DNA from: Pseudomonas sp. 7SR1
GTDB lineage: Bacteria; Pseudomonadota; Gammaproteobacteria; Pseudomonadales; Pseudomonadaceae
Length of the DNA: 64,000 nt
Direction: 5' to 3'
NCBI RefSeq assembly: GCF_900156465.1
Contig: NZ_LT707064.1
Location: 5,905,001 to 5,969,000, forward strand
Shown here: piece by piece, positions 17,421 through 26,420 of the stretch
How positions within the stretch are numbered: position 1 is the stretch's first letter
How the letters are laid out: every line of letters starts with the position of its first letter
Notes under the pieces: generated by a model
Told to the model about the DNA's origin: nothing
Databases searched by the model: none
The model's input: the letters and a program-made list of their open reading frames with translations, nothing else
Position numbers and translations under genes: made by a program

Positions 17421-19487
17421 TTAAAGACTGTTGATCAATGTGCTGAAGATTTCCTGCGCCGCCTTGATGATCTGCGAGGACGCGGTGTAGTACTGCTGGA
17501 ACTTGACCAGATTGCCGGTTTCTTCATCCAGGTCCACGCCCGAAAGCGAGTCGCGGGCGTTCTTGGCGTTGTTCAGGATCGCGCCGGTGGCGGCGCTGTC
17601 CAGCTTGCCCTGGGCGGCCTTGGCGCCGACCCCCTCTACCAGCTTGCCGTAGGCATCGTTCAGGGAGATTCCCTTGCTGGCCGAACCGGTGTCCACGGTC
17701 TTGGCTGTCTGAAGACCTGCCAGGGCGGTACCGTTACGGTTGTCCAGGCTGCCGGGCTGGCTGAGACTGATATCGATGCCGGCACCGTTGGATGGCGCAC
17801 CGGCAATGGACATGTCGAACGTGACGGTACGCTGCACCGGCGGTACGGACGAATCCATGATCGGGTTGTCACTGGCGTCCTTGAGCGGAACGCTCAGGCT
17901 CAGGGTGTTGCTCTGGCCCGGCTTGATCGTACCGCTGCTGAGCGTACCGCCTTGGGCGTCGAGCAGCTGGTAGGCCTGGCTTGTGCCGTCGGCCGAAGTC
18001 GCACCGAACACCACCTTGACCGGCATGGAGTTCTTGATGCCGTTCTGGATGATGCTGGTGGTAGCTTCATCATAGATGTCCAGCTTGGTCGTCATGGTCG
18101 GCTGGCCGCTGGCCGGAATGGTCAGCGTGCCGCTGCCGCCCGGCGTAATGGCCGCGCCCAGCGGGGCCGCGATCGCCAGCCGCTTGGAGTCGGTCATCTC
18201 GGTCTTGATGCTGCCCGCCGCGTTGCGGGTCGGGGTGATCTTGAACGAATCGCCGGCCGCCGCGGTGCCGTTGGCAAAGGTCATCGAAAAACCGTCGATC
18301 ACCGGCGGCGGCGTGGTCGTGGTGCTGAATGCCCCCATCGAAGTCCCGTCGGGCAAGCGCTGTACGATATATCCAGTGGCGCTGGTGAACGTCACTTTAT
18401 AGTCGTTGGTGGTCAGCTTGCCGGTGTCTTCGATGGACACGTTGAAGTTGCCGGAACCTGCGCTGTTACTCAGCGCGGCGACGCTGCGCTGGCTCATCTG
18501 CGCAGTGCTGTTGATGTTGCTGAACAGGTTGGAGCCAAACGCACCGTTCTTGTCGATGCCCGAAGCCTGGATGGTATTCATCTGGTCGGCGACGACCAGT
18601 GCCACCCGGCCCAGCTCGTTCATGGCCGGATCCAGTACGGTGCTGCGATAGCGCATCAGGCCGCCGATTTCACCGCCGGTAATTACCTGGGTCAGGTCCA
18701 TGACACTCGAGCCGCTGTTGAGCTGGATGCCCATGCGACCCGGGTCGTTCTTGTCCGGCACCGCCTCGAGTTTATTGGTGATATTGCCCATGACCAGTGG
18801 CTGGCCGGAGCCGAGGTAGATGTCCAGGCTGCTGCCGTTCTCGACGACCTGGGTGCCGGTGAACGTGGACAGTTGGCGAATGGTTTCGCTACGGGCATCG
18901 AGCAGATCGTTTGGCGCGCCGCCGGAGTTGGAGACTTCGGCGATTTTCTTGTTCAACTGGGCAACAGTGGTGGCCAGACTGTTGATCTGGTCGACCATGT
19001 TCGACAGGTTGCCGTTGATGTTCTCGTTCTGGGCGGTCAACTGGCTGGCAACCGAATTGAAACGGTTGCTCAAGGCCTGGGCATCGCTGAGCAGCAGTTG
19101 GCGGGACGCATCGTCCCCCGGCTTGGCGTTGACGTTCTGCACCGAGGCGAAGAACTTGGTCAGCGCACCGTTGAGGCCGGTACCGCTGTCCGACAGCAGG
19201 GAGTCCAGCGGAGTGATCTGCCCCTGGTAGGCCGCCGCATCGCTGTTGAGCGAGGTGGTGGTTTTCAACTGCGCTTCAAGATACGAGTTATATACCCGGC
19301 GCACATCGGCCAGGGTCGTGCCGGAACCAATGAACACGTTGCCGTACTGGTTCGACGCCTTGGTGGTCTGCACGGTCTGCTGACGCGAATACCCGGCGGT
19401 ATCGACGTTGGCGATGTTGTTACCCGTGGTTACCAGTGCGGTCTGGCTTGCGGACAGACCCGACATCCCGATATTGAGCAAACTCAT
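17421..19487 (-). CDS. flgK: Flagellar hook-associated protein FlgK (HAP1)
   Basis: 688 aa, AAGG upstream of the ATG. The beginning MSLLNIGMSGLSASQTALV with TTGNNIANVDTAGYSRQQ and the end VDLDEETGNLVKFQQYYTA...IIKAAQEIFSTLINSL are the rod/hook family terminal helices. The variable middle domain is enlarged. It forms the first layer of the hook-filament junction. It sits between flgJ (10 bp upstream) and flgL (13 bp downstream), so the three genes are co-transcribed. Confidence 0.96.
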   Translation of the reverse strand: MSLLNIGMSGLSASQTALVTTGNNIANVDTAGYSRQQTVQTTKASNQYGNVFIGSGTTLADVRRVYNSYLEAQLKTTTSLNSDAAAYQGQITPLDSLLSDSGTGLNGALTKFFASVQNVNAKPGDDASRQLLLSDAQALSNRFNSVASQLTAQNENINGNLSNMVDQINSLATTVAQLNKKIAEVSNSGGAPNDLLDARSETIRQLSTFTGTQVVENGSSLDIYLGSGQPLVMGNITNKLEAVPDKNDPGRMGIQLNSGSSVMDLTQVITGGEIGGLMRYRSTVLDPAMNELGRVALVVADQMNTIQASGIDKNGAFGSNLFSNINSTAQMSQRSVAALSNSAGSGNFNVSIEDTGKLTTNDYKVTFTSATGYIVQRLPDGTSMGAFSTTTTPPPVIDGFSMTFANGTAAAGDSFKITPTRNAAGSIKTEMTDSKRLAIAAPLGAAITPGGSGTLTIPASGQPTMTTKLDIYDEATTSIIQNGIKNSMPVKVVFGATSADGTSQAYQLLDAQGGTLSSGTIKPGQSNTLSLSVPLKDASDNPIMDSSVPPVQRTVTFDMSIAGAPSNGAGIDISLSQPGSLDNRNGTALAGLQTAKTVDTGSASKGISLNDAYGKLVEGVGAKAAQGKLDSAATGAILNNAKNARDSLSGVDLDEETGNLVKFQQYYTASSQIIKAAQEIFSTLINSL

Positions 19488-19497
19488 GGTTCAGACC

Positions 19498-20814
19498 TTA
19501 TAAAGTCGTTGTGGCGCCAGCCGACGCGTAGTTTTGGTAACTCGTCATCTGCCGGGCTATGTTCGAAATCTTGCTGGCGTAGTTCGGATCGGTGGCGTAA
19601 CCGGCCTTCTGCAACTCGCGTACAAACTGTTCCGGGTTATCGGCCGACTTCAGCACATCTTGATAGCGGCTGTTGCTTTGCAGCAGGTTGACCAGGTCAT
19701 GGAAACTGTCGCGGTACGAGGCGTAGGAACGGAACTCGGCCGTCTCCTTGACCATCTCGCCATTGCGGAATTCGCTGGTGATCGCCCGGGCCGAATCGCC
19801 CGTCCAGTTCTTGCTGGCCTTGATGCCGAACAGGTTGTGGCTGCTGCTGCCATCGGGCTGGCGCATGACCGACTTGCCCCAACCGGTTTCCAGGGCAGCC
19901 TGGGCCACCAGGTAACGCGGATCGACACCGATGCGGTCTGCCGCTTCCTTGGCCATCGGCAACATGGCGTTGACGAACTCGTCGGCATCGCGGAAAGCCT
20001 TGCGCGCCGGCGCCAGTGGCGGCTGGGCCACGGCGCGGCCGTAAATCTGCATGTCGCCCTTGGACTCGGCGGCCTTGAGCGTCGCCAACCAGTCGCCATT
20101 GGCCAATTCGCCAGAGGCAGGCTTGACGCCGGTAACGGCGCGGTCCGGCAGGATGTTCATCGCGGGGGCATCGGCATTGACCTTGCCATTGGCCACAGCC
20201 GAAGGCACCAGCCCGGCCAACAGTCGGTCGGCCAGTTTCGGCGGCAAGGCCAGGCGACGCTGATTGAGCAGCTCCATGTCGTTGCGGTGACCACCCTCGC
20301 CCGCTTCCTGCGGTGCCCTCACGGCCCGCGAAGCCCACAGCGGACGTTGGCCGCTGGTGCGCGAAAGAGGGCCGTCGGACAAGGTTCCGGCAGCCACAGG
20401 CGTGGGCACCGGTGCCTTGGCAACCTGGTCCTGCGCCTCTTGCTGCTTGGCGGCCGACAACGTGGCCGCCTCGCCCGATGCCAGGGGCTTGTTCTTGGAC
20501 ATCTGACGCAGCAACACATCCGCCAGGCCGATGCCTCCGCCCTCACGAGACATGGAAACGGCCAACTGCTGGTCGTACATTTCCTGGTACTGCTTGGCCT
20601 CGGGCGTGTTCATAGGGTTGTCCTTGCCCAGCACCTCGGTGGCCGAACGCATGGACTTGAGCATCTCGCCGATGAACAGCGACTCGAACTCCTGCGCCAC
20701 CTTGCGCAGGTTACCGTCGCTGTTCTTGTCGCCGACCTTGAGCTGATTCAGGCGATTGAGGTCCGAGTAGGAAGCCGAATCCCCGCTGATCAAGGCGCCT
20801 TTGCGCATATCCAT
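19498..20814 (-). CDS. flgJ: Flagellar rod assembly protein/peptidoglycan hydrolase FlgJ
   Basis: 438 aa, AAGGA 8 nt before the ATG. The N-terminal rod-capping domain (about 25-110) shows LRKVAQEFESLFIGEMLKSMR and MYDQQLAVSMSREGGGIGLAD. A Pro/Ala-rich linker follows. The C-terminal glucosaminidase domain (about 280-425) shows LVAQAALETGWGKSVM with the catalytic Glu, SSHNLFGIKA and YASYRDSFHDLVNLL. It opens the peptidoglycan and caps the growing rod. It is longer than the Salmonella protein (316 aa) because of the linker, which is normal for Pseudomonas. Confidence 0.95.
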   Translation of the reverse strand: MDMRKGALISGDSASYSDLNRLNQLKVGDKNSDGNLRKVAQEFESLFIGEMLKSMRSATEVLGKDNPMNTPEAKQYQEMYDQQLAVSMSREGGGIGLADVLLRQMSKNKPLASGEAATLSAAKQQEAQDQVAKAPVPTPVAAGTLSDGPLSRTSGQRPLWASRAVRAPQEAGEGGHRNDMELLNQRRLALPPKLADRLLAGLVPSAVANGKVNADAPAMNILPDRAVTGVKPASGELANGDWLATLKAAESKGDMQIYGRAVAQPPLAPARKAFRDADEFVNAMLPMAKEAADRIGVDPRYLVAQAALETGWGKSVMRQPDGSSSHNLFGIKASKNWTGDSARAITSEFRNGEMVKETAEFRSYASYRDSFHDLVNLLQSNSRYQDVLKSADNPEQFVRELQKAGYATDPNYASKISNIARQMTSYQNYASAGATTTL

Positions 20815-20824
20815 GGCTCGTTCC

Positions 20825-21940
20825 TTAAATCACGATCAGGTCGGCTTGCAACGCGCCGGCCTGCTTCAAGGCTTCGAGAATCGCCATCAGGTCGCCCGGT
20901 GCCGCGCCGACCTGGTTCACCGCCCGGACGATTTCATCCAGGGTCGCGCCCGGGCCGAACTTGAACATCGGCTTGGCTTCCTGCTCGGCGTTGACCCGCG
21001 AGCGGGGAACCACGGCGGTCTGGCCGTTGGACAACGGCCCCGGCTGGCTGACGATCGGGTCTTCGGTGATGGTCACCGTCAGGCTGCCGTGAGTCACCGC
21101 CGCTGGCGACACCTTGACGTTCTGGCCGATCACGATGGTACCGGTGCGCGAGTTGATGATGACCTTCGCCACCGCCTGGCCCGGATCGACTTCCAGGTTT
21201 TCCAGGATCGACAGGTAGTCGACCCGCTGGCTCGGGTCCAGGGGCGCAGTGACGCGGATCGAACCGCCGTCGATAGCCTGGGCCACGCCTGGGCCGAGCA
21301 TGTCGTTGATCTTGTCGACGATGCGCTTGGCGGTGGTGAAGTCGGAACGGTTGAGGTTCAGCGTCAGGCTGTTGCCCTGGTTGAAACCGCTCGGCACCGC
21401 ACGCTCCACCGACGCACCGCCAGGGATGCGACCTGCCGACGGAACGTTGACGGTGATCTTCGAACCATCGCGCCCTTCGGCATCGAAACCACCCACCACC
21501 AGGTTGCCCTGCGCAATGGCGTAGACGTTGCCGTCGATCCCCTTGAGCGGCGTCAGCAGCAAGGTGCCACCACGCAGGCTCTTGGAGTTACCGATGGAGG
21601 AAACGGTGATATCCACTTGCTGACCGGGCTTGGCGAACGCCGGCAGATCGGCGCTGACCGAGACCGCCGCGACGTTCTTCAACTGCACGTTGCCCGAACC
21701 CGCCGGCACCTTGATGCCGAACTGCGACAGCATGTTGTTGAAGGTCTGCAAGGTGAACGGCGTCTGGGTGGTCTGGTCACCCGTGCCGTTCAACCCCACG
21801 ACCAGGCCGTAGCCGATCAACTGGTTGGAACGCACGCCGGAGATGCTGGCGATATCCTTCAGGCGCTCGGCTTGAACGCTGAAGGCCGCCGACATGACCA
21901 GGACACCGAGCAACAGCTGTTTAAGATTCAACTTGACCAC
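20825..21940 (-). CDS. flgI: Flagellar P-ring protein FlgI
   Basis: 371 aa if started at the GTG directly after the flgH stop. A TTG three codons later is better placed behind an AGGTGG ribosome site, so the true start may be 21931. A Sec signal peptide ([19 protein letters not shown]) is followed by mature [32 protein letters not shown], the P-ring signature. The rest, including [25 protein letters not shown] and [17 protein letters not shown], fits the family throughout. It forms the periplasmic P ring around the rod. The start choice is the only doubtful point. Confidence 0.95.
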   Translation of the reverse strand: MVKLNLKQLLLGVLVMSAAFSVQAERLKDIASISGVRSNQLIGYGLVVGLNGTGDQTTQTPFTLQTFNNMLSQFGIKVPAGSGNVQLKNVAAVSVSADLPAFAKPGQQVDITVSSIGNSKSLRGGTLLLTPLKGIDGNVYAIAQGNLVVGGFDAEGRDGSKITVNVPSAGRIPGGASVERAVPSGFNQGNSLTLNLNRSDFTTAKRIVDKINDMLGPGVAQAIDGGSIRVTAPLDPSQRVDYLSILENLEVDPGQAVAKVIINSRTGTIVIGQNVKVSPAAVTHGSLTVTITEDPIVSQPGPLSNGQTAVVPRSRVNAEQEAKPMFKFGPGATLDEIVRAVNQVGAAPGDLMAILEALKQAGALQADLIVI

Positions 21941-22636
21941 CTAGAAAGGGAACTTGGGGCTGAGGAAGAAACGGTCGAACCAGCCCGGCTGACTCGCATC
22001 GGCAAACGCACCGGTACCCGAGTACGTAATGCGCGCATCGGCCACACGAGTCGACGAAACGGTGTTGTCGGTCGCGATGTCATCCGCACGGACCATACCC
22101 GCGATACGCACCAGTTCGTCACCAGTGTTGAGGGTCAGCCACTTCTCGCCCCGCACGACGATGATGCCGTTGGGCAGCACATCGGCGACGGTCACGGTGA
22201 TCGAACCGGTCAGGCTATTGCTCTGCCCGGACTTGCTGTCACCCTTGGTGGCCCGGTCGGCGCCATAGCCGGCGTTGAGGCTCAGGTCATTGCTGCCGAT
22301 CGGGTTGTTGGTGGTCAGGCTGGAACCGAACAGCGAGGTAAGGCCGACGCTGGTCTCGCTGGTCTTGTCGATCTGCGAGTTGGCGTTCTTGCTGGCCTGG
22401 GTCCGCTCGTTCAGGGTGATGGTGATGATGTCACCGACCCGGAAGGCCTTGCGGTCGCTGTACAGGTTCTGTTCGAAGCCGGCCTGGTAGATCGAGCCGT
22501 TATTGGCGGCGGCCGGCAACGGCGTGCGCGGCAACACCGGAGCGTAGTACGGGTCATTGGGCTTGGGCGTAGGCGCGACGCAGCCCGCGAGCGCGGTGAT
22601 CCCACTCAGTGCCAGTACAGATACAAAGCGATTCAT
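21941..22636 (-). CDS. flgH: Flagellar L-ring lipoprotein FlgH
   Basis: 231 aa with a lipoprotein signal [19 protein letters not shown] (lipobox LAGC, Cys19). Family motifs are [56 protein letters not shown] and the C-terminus [14 protein letters not shown]. It forms the outer-membrane L ring. GAGG lies upstream of the ATG, and the stop touches the flgI start, so the two ring proteins are probably translationally coupled. Confidence 0.96.
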   Translation of the reverse strand: MNRFVSVLALSGITALAGCVAPTPKPNDPYYAPVLPRTPLPAAANNGSIYQAGFEQNLYSDRKAFRVGDIITITLNERTQASKNANSQIDKTSETSVGLTSLFGSSLTTNNPIGSNDLSLNAGYGADRATKGDSKSGQSNSLTGSITVTVADVLPNGIIVVRGEKWLTLNTGDELVRIAGMVRADDIATDNTVSSTRVADARITYSGTGAFADASQPGWFDRFFLSPKFPF

Positions 22637-22684
22637 GACCCTACCTCTAGGTGTTGCAGGCGACCCAGGGTCGCCCTGACGTGA

Positions 22685-23470
22685 TTACAGATTCTGTGTA
22701 ACGAACGAGAGCATCTGGTCGGCGGTGGAGATCACCTTGGAGTTCATCTCGTAGGCGCGCTGGGTGGTGATCATGTTGACCATCTCCTCAACGGTGCTCA
22801 CGTTGGACGTTTCCAGGGTGTTCTGCAGCGTGGTGCCGAAACCGTTCAACCCCGGCGTGCCGACTTGCGGCGCACCGCTGGCGGCGGTTTCCAGGAACAG
22901 GTTGTTGCCCACCGCTTGCAGGCCGGCCGGGTTGATGAAGTCGGCGGTCTGCAGGTTGCCGATCACCTGGGCGGCCGGGTTGCCCGCCACAGTGATGGAC
23001 ACGGTGCCGTCACGGCCCACGGTGAAGGTCTGGGCATCGTTCGGGATGATGATGGCCGGCTCCAGGGCGAAACCGCTGGCGTTGACGATCTGGCCATTGG
23101 AATCGAGGTGGAACGTACCGTCACGGGTATAGGACGTGGTGCCGTCCGGTTGCAGGATCTGGAAGAAGCCGCGACCGTCGATAGCCATGTCCAGCGGCTG
23201 CTCGGTGGTCTGCAGGCTGCCGGCGTTGAAGTTCTTCTGGGTGCCGACGATGCGCACACCCGTACCCACTTGCAGGCCCGACGGGAGTTCGCTGTCCTGG
23301 GTCGACTGGGCACCTGGCTGGCGCTTGACCTGATACAGCAGGTCCTGGAATTCGGCGCGATCACGCTTGAAGCCCGTGGTCGACACGTTCGCCAGGTTGT
23401 TGGAAATGGTGGAAAGGTTGGTGTCCTGGGCGGACAGACCGGTTTTGGCAACCCATAGAGCCGGAAGCAT
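22685..23470 (-). CDS. flgG: Flagellar distal rod protein FlgG
   Basis: 261 aa with GGAGAA five nt before the ATG. The rod/hook N-terminal motif LSAQDTNLSTISNNLANVSTTGFKRDRAEFQDL and the C-terminal VSTVEEMVNMITTQRAYEMNSKVISTADQMLSFV are diagnostic, as is the FlgG-specific GTQKNFNAGSLQTTEQPLD. It builds the distal rod that passes through the P and L rings encoded downstream. Length equals the usual 260-262 aa. Confidence 0.97.
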   Translation of the reverse strand: MLPALWVAKTGLSAQDTNLSTISNNLANVSTTGFKRDRAEFQDLLYQVKRQPGAQSTQDSELPSGLQVGTGVRIVGTQKNFNAGSLQTTEQPLDMAIDGRGFFQILQPDGTTSYTRDGTFHLDSNGQIVNASGFALEPAIIIPNDAQTFTVGRDGTVSITVAGNPAAQVIGNLQTADFINPAGLQAVGNNLFLETAASGAPQVGTPGLNGFGTTLQNTLETSNVSTVEEMVNMITTQRAYEMNSKVISTADQMLSFVTQNL

Positions 23471-23519
23471 TCGATTCTCCTCGTACGCCTGTTTTTCGGC
23501 GCGACGCTGTAGTTAATGG

Positions 23520-24257
23520 TTAGATCTGCAAGACCCGAGCCATGGCCTCGTCGCCTTCTTTGGCGGTGTTCATCATTTTCACGTGGAGCTCGAATTGCTT
23601 GGCCAGGGCCAGCACCGACGTCATCTCATCCACGGCATTGACGTTGCTCGCTTCCTGGAAGCCCGACACCAGTTGCACGTTGGCATCGATGGGCGCCGGC
23701 TGGCCGTCCTTGGTACGGATCGTGCCGTCCAGGCCCTTGGTCATGTTCTTGGGGTCCGGGTTGACCAGCTTGATGCGGTCGACCTCAGCCATCACGCGCG
23801 GGCCTTCGCCCATGGCGCGGATGCTGATGGTGCCGTCCTGGCCGATCTCGATCTTCTGCTCCGGCGGCACGGCGATCGGACCGCCGTTGCCCATGACCGG
23901 CATGCCGTTGCCGGCCCGCAGCACGCCCAGGGCGTCAACGTTCAGGCTGCCGGTGCGCACATAGCTTTCGCCCCCGTCGGGGTTCTGCACGGCCATCCAG
24001 CCCGGCCCGCTGACAGCCACGTCCAGGTCGCGACCGGTTTCAACCAGTGCACCCGGCGTGAAGTCCGTGGCTGGACGTTCGGACATGGCGAATGCCCGCG
24101 CCGGAAAGCTGTCGCCGAACACGGGCATCGAACGTGCCTGCTCTAGGTCTTTCTGGAAGCCGTTGGTGGAGATGTTCGCCAGGTTGTTGGCATGGGCCCG
24201 TTGCGCCAGCGCATTCTGGCTGGCGCCGGTCATTGCCACATAAAGGTACTTGTCCAC
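23520..24257 (-). CDS. flgF: Flagellar proximal rod protein FlgF
   Basis: 246 aa, beginning at a GTG (MDKYLYVAMTGASQNALAQ) with AGAGGA six nt upstream. Longer in-frame starts to 24359 would cross the promoter-like site and have no rod-protein similarity. The motif HANNLANISTNGFQKDLEQARS and the C-terminal VNAVDEMTSVLALAKQFELHVKMMNTAKE are typical. It is the first gene of this flgF-L operon. The flgBCDE genes that often precede it are not here; phhR lies upstream instead, so the operon has its own promoter. Confidence 0.95.
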   Translation of the reverse strand: MDKYLYVAMTGASQNALAQRAHANNLANISTNGFQKDLEQARSMPVFGDSFPARAFAMSERPATDFTPGALVETGRDLDVAVSGPGWMAVQNPDGGESYVRTGSLNVDALGVLRAGNGMPVMGNGGPIAVPPEQKIEIGQDGTISIRAMGEGPRVMAEVDRIKLVNPDPKNMTKGLDGTIRTKDGQPAPIDANVQLVSGFQEASNVNAVDEMTSVLALAKQFELHVKMMNTAKEGDEAMARVLQI

Positions 24258-24312
24258 TTTCGTTCCTCTGCATGCCGGACGTTTGCCGTCCACTGCTGTG
24301 TTGCACAGCCTC

Positions 24313-24330
24313 AAGCAATTTGCAGACCAA
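24313..24330 (-). promoter_or_regulatory. Sigma-54 (RpoN) -24/-12 promoter candidate for flgFGHIJKL
   Basis: On the minus strand the sequence TTGGTCTGCAAATTGCTT has GG and GC exactly 10 bp apart and a perfect TTGCT -12 element. The -24 element matches TGG and the last G of TGGCACG. Transcription would start near 24303, about 45 nt before the flgF GTG. Pseudomonas rod/hook genes are known to depend on RpoN with FleQ/FleR. The candidate rests on pattern and position only. Confidence 0.6.
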
Positions 24331-24473
24331 CTTTTTTCTGGCGGCTCGCGGCCCGGCAAACAAAGGACTTGCAGGTTTTTGCGGGAAAGACGGGAATGTA
24401 TCGAAGACGAAAAACCGGCGGTGTCATGCCGCTGGATGGCAAAGGATTACCGTGGAGCAGACTCGCAAATGCC

Positions 24474-24502
24474 TGTGGCGAGGGATTTATCCCCTCGTCA
24501 CA
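24474..24502. repeat. REP-type hairpin between phhR and flgF
   Basis: An inverted repeat of 11 bp with one mismatch (TGTGGCGAGGG, loop ATTTAT, then CCCTCGTCACA) matches the common Pseudomonas REP theme. It lies 10 bp beyond the phhR stop and about 145 bp upstream of the sigma-54 candidate, so it may act as the phhR terminator and insulate the flagellar promoter. Confidence 0.7.
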
Positions 24503-24511
24503 AATAACGGA

Positions 24512-26074
24512 TTACCTCCCAGGCTCTTTACCCACCTCATACTCACGCAACTTATTGGCAATGGTGGTGTGGGAAACCCCTAGTCGCTTGCCCAGTTGGC
24601 GGCTGCTGGGGTGCTCGGAGTACAAGCGCTCCAGCACCGCCTTCTCGAAACGCCCGACGATCTCGTCCAACCCGCCCTCGAGTGAGAAATCACCAAGGGG
24701 CTGGCGCACGCCGTAGTCCGGCAGGCGAATATGCTCGGCCTTGACGGTACCGCCATCGCACAGGGAAACGGCCTGAAACAGTACGTTTTCCAGTTGCCGG
24801 ACGTTGCCAGGCCAGTGGTAATGGCTCAGACGGTCCATCGCCGCCGGAGCCAGCCTGGGCAGCGGGCAGCCGATCTGGCGGCTGGCCTGGTCGAGAAAAT
24901 GCTCCACCAGTGGCCTCAGGCCATCGAGGCATTCGCGCAACGGCGGGATGTGCAGGGACAGCACGTTCAAGCGGTGGTACAGGTCCTGGCGGAATTCTCC
25001 CCGGGCACAGAGCTCGGACAAATCCACCTGGGTCGCGCAGATGACCCTGACGTCCAGGTACACCTCCTCATCGCTGCCGACGCGCCGGAAGCAACCGTCC
25101 TGCAGGAACCGCAGCAGCTTCACCTGCAGGCGCGGGCTCATTTCCCCGACGCCGTCGAGGAACAGCGTGCCTCCGGCGGTCAGTTCCAACAGGCCGAGCT
25201 TGCCTTCGGCACGGGCGCCTTCGAAGGCGCCGGGGCCGTAGCCGAACAGTTCGGTCTCGGCCATGGATTCCGGCAACCCGGCGCAATTGAGCGCCATGAG
25301 GGGGGATTGACCCCGGGGACTGGCCAGGTGGCAGGCGCGAGCCAGCAGCTCTTTGCCGGTGCCGGTCTCGCCTTCTATCAACAGCGGCGCATCCAGCGGC
25401 GCCATCCGCCGGGCCTCGCGGACCACCGCCGCCATCACCTTCGAGCTCTGGAAAATACTGTCGAAGCCACGCAGCTCCTGCTTGCGCACGTTATAGATCC
25501 GTTCGCCGACCCGGTCGGCCCGATGCAGCGTCAACACCGCGCCGGCCATGGCCTCGCTGTCGTCGTGCTCCGATTGCAGCGGGGCGATGTCGGCCAGGAA
25601 CACGTCCCCCTTGACCTTGACCCGCAACCCATTGATCCGCGACTGGTTGGCGCGCACCAGTTCCGGCAGGTCGAAATCCTCGGCGTAGCGCGACAGTGGA
25701 ATCCCCGGCACCTCGTCCACCCGCACTCCAAGCAGTTGCGCCGCTGCCCGGTTCGCCGCGACGATGGAACCGCCCATGTCGATGGACAGCACCGGAAACT
25801 CCAGGGCGCCAAGCAAGGCATTGAGTTCCATGTGCCGACGCTCGCTTGGCATCAGCCCTACGCGCTTGACCCCGAACACCCCGGCGATGCCTTCGAATTT
25901 CGGGCGCAACGCCTGGAACTGGATATTGATCAGGTTGGGGCAGTGCAGGTAAATCGCATTGCCATGCTCGCCCCCCACTTCGCCCCGGGCAACGTTGATG
26001 CCGTACTCCACCAACAGATTGAGAATGTCCCGCAGGATGCCGATGCGGTTCTGGCAATGGACTTTGATGCGCAT
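24512..26074 (-). CDS. phhR: TyrR-family transcriptional activator PhhR
   Basis: Divergent from phhA. 519 aa from the ATG at 26074 (MRIKVHCQNRIGILRDILNLL); longer forms add an unrelated tail. The order is an N-terminal ACT domain (1-70), a PAS domain (about 78-140), an AAA+ domain with Walker A GETGTGKE and Walker B GGTLFLDGVGEM, and a C-terminal Fis-type helix-turn-helix SSRQLGKRLGVSHTTIANKL. The sigma-54 contact loop reads GAFEGA instead of GAFTGA, as in TyrR/PhhR proteins, which can act with sigma-70. It senses aromatic amino acids and activates phhABC and other aromatic catabolism genes. Confidence 0.94.
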   Translation of the reverse strand: MRIKVHCQNRIGILRDILNLLVEYGINVARGEVGGEHGNAIYLHCPNLINIQFQALRPKFEGIAGVFGVKRVGLMPSERRHMELNALLGALEFPVLSIDMGGSIVAANRAAAQLLGVRVDEVPGIPLSRYAEDFDLPELVRANQSRINGLRVKVKGDVFLADIAPLQSEHDDSEAMAGAVLTLHRADRVGERIYNVRKQELRGFDSIFQSSKVMAAVVREARRMAPLDAPLLIEGETGTGKELLARACHLASPRGQSPLMALNCAGLPESMAETELFGYGPGAFEGARAEGKLGLLELTAGGTLFLDGVGEMSPRLQVKLLRFLQDGCFRRVGSDEEVYLDVRVICATQVDLSELCARGEFRQDLYHRLNVLSLHIPPLRECLDGLRPLVEHFLDQASRQIGCPLPRLAPAAMDRLSHYHWPGNVRQLENVLFQAVSLCDGGTVKAEHIRLPDYGVRQPLGDFSLEGGLDEIVGRFEKAVLERLYSEHPSSRQLGKRLGVSHTTIANKLREYEVGKEPGR

Positions 26075-26420
26075 GAGAAGGCCTGGTGCGTTAGGAATCG
26101 ATAGGGACAAGGCCCGCAAAGCGCTGCCGCGTCGCCCGGTGGAGCAAGCCCACCAGTGTTTTTGTCTGGAGGCGCAAATAACCGTCAAGATTATGTGACA
26201 GCTGTAGGCCTTTTCCTAGCTGAAAATCTCCAGAGAATCGAAGGCCAGCAAAAAACGTCACGAAAATTTTACAGAACGAGGACAGCTATCATTGATTGGC
26301 GCGCTTGCACCTGCTGCACGATCCCCTGCTTGGGGTTATCTCTAATGCATCGCTGGACATAAAAATAAACAGCCTTTCTCCGGTTCGAAAAAACCAGAGG
26401 AAAAACAGCAGGAGAGCAGC
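26075..26420. other. phhR-phhA divergent control region
   Basis: 346 bp without a gene. It should hold both promoters. A half-conserved PhhR/TyrR-like site lies at 26256-26273. The phhA leader has AGGAGA six nt before its ATG. No GG-N10-GC sigma-54 element was found upstream of phhA, and no sigma-70 promoter stands out clearly. A short inverted repeat CCCCTGCTTGGGG lies at about 26322-26334. Confidence 0.6.
26256..26273 (+). promoter_or_regulatory. Possible PhhR/TyrR box upstream of phhA
   Basis: CGTCAC-N6-TTTACA matches the TyrR consensus TGTAAA-N6-TTTACA perfectly in the right half and in 3 of 6 positions in the left half. It lies about 150 bp before phhA, a usual distance for an activator site. 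This is a pattern match only. Confidence 0.4.

Noticed and set aside
17400..19691. A 763-codon plus-strand frame opposite flgK
   Set aside because: Antisense shadow of flgK; its composition (Gly/Arg/Ala/His-rich) is typical of such shadows in high-GC DNA.
26280..26420. Sigma-54 promoter for phhA at TTGGCGCGCTTGCA
   Set aside because: The GG to GC distance is 7 bp instead of 10, so the element cannot be a standard -24/-12 promoter.
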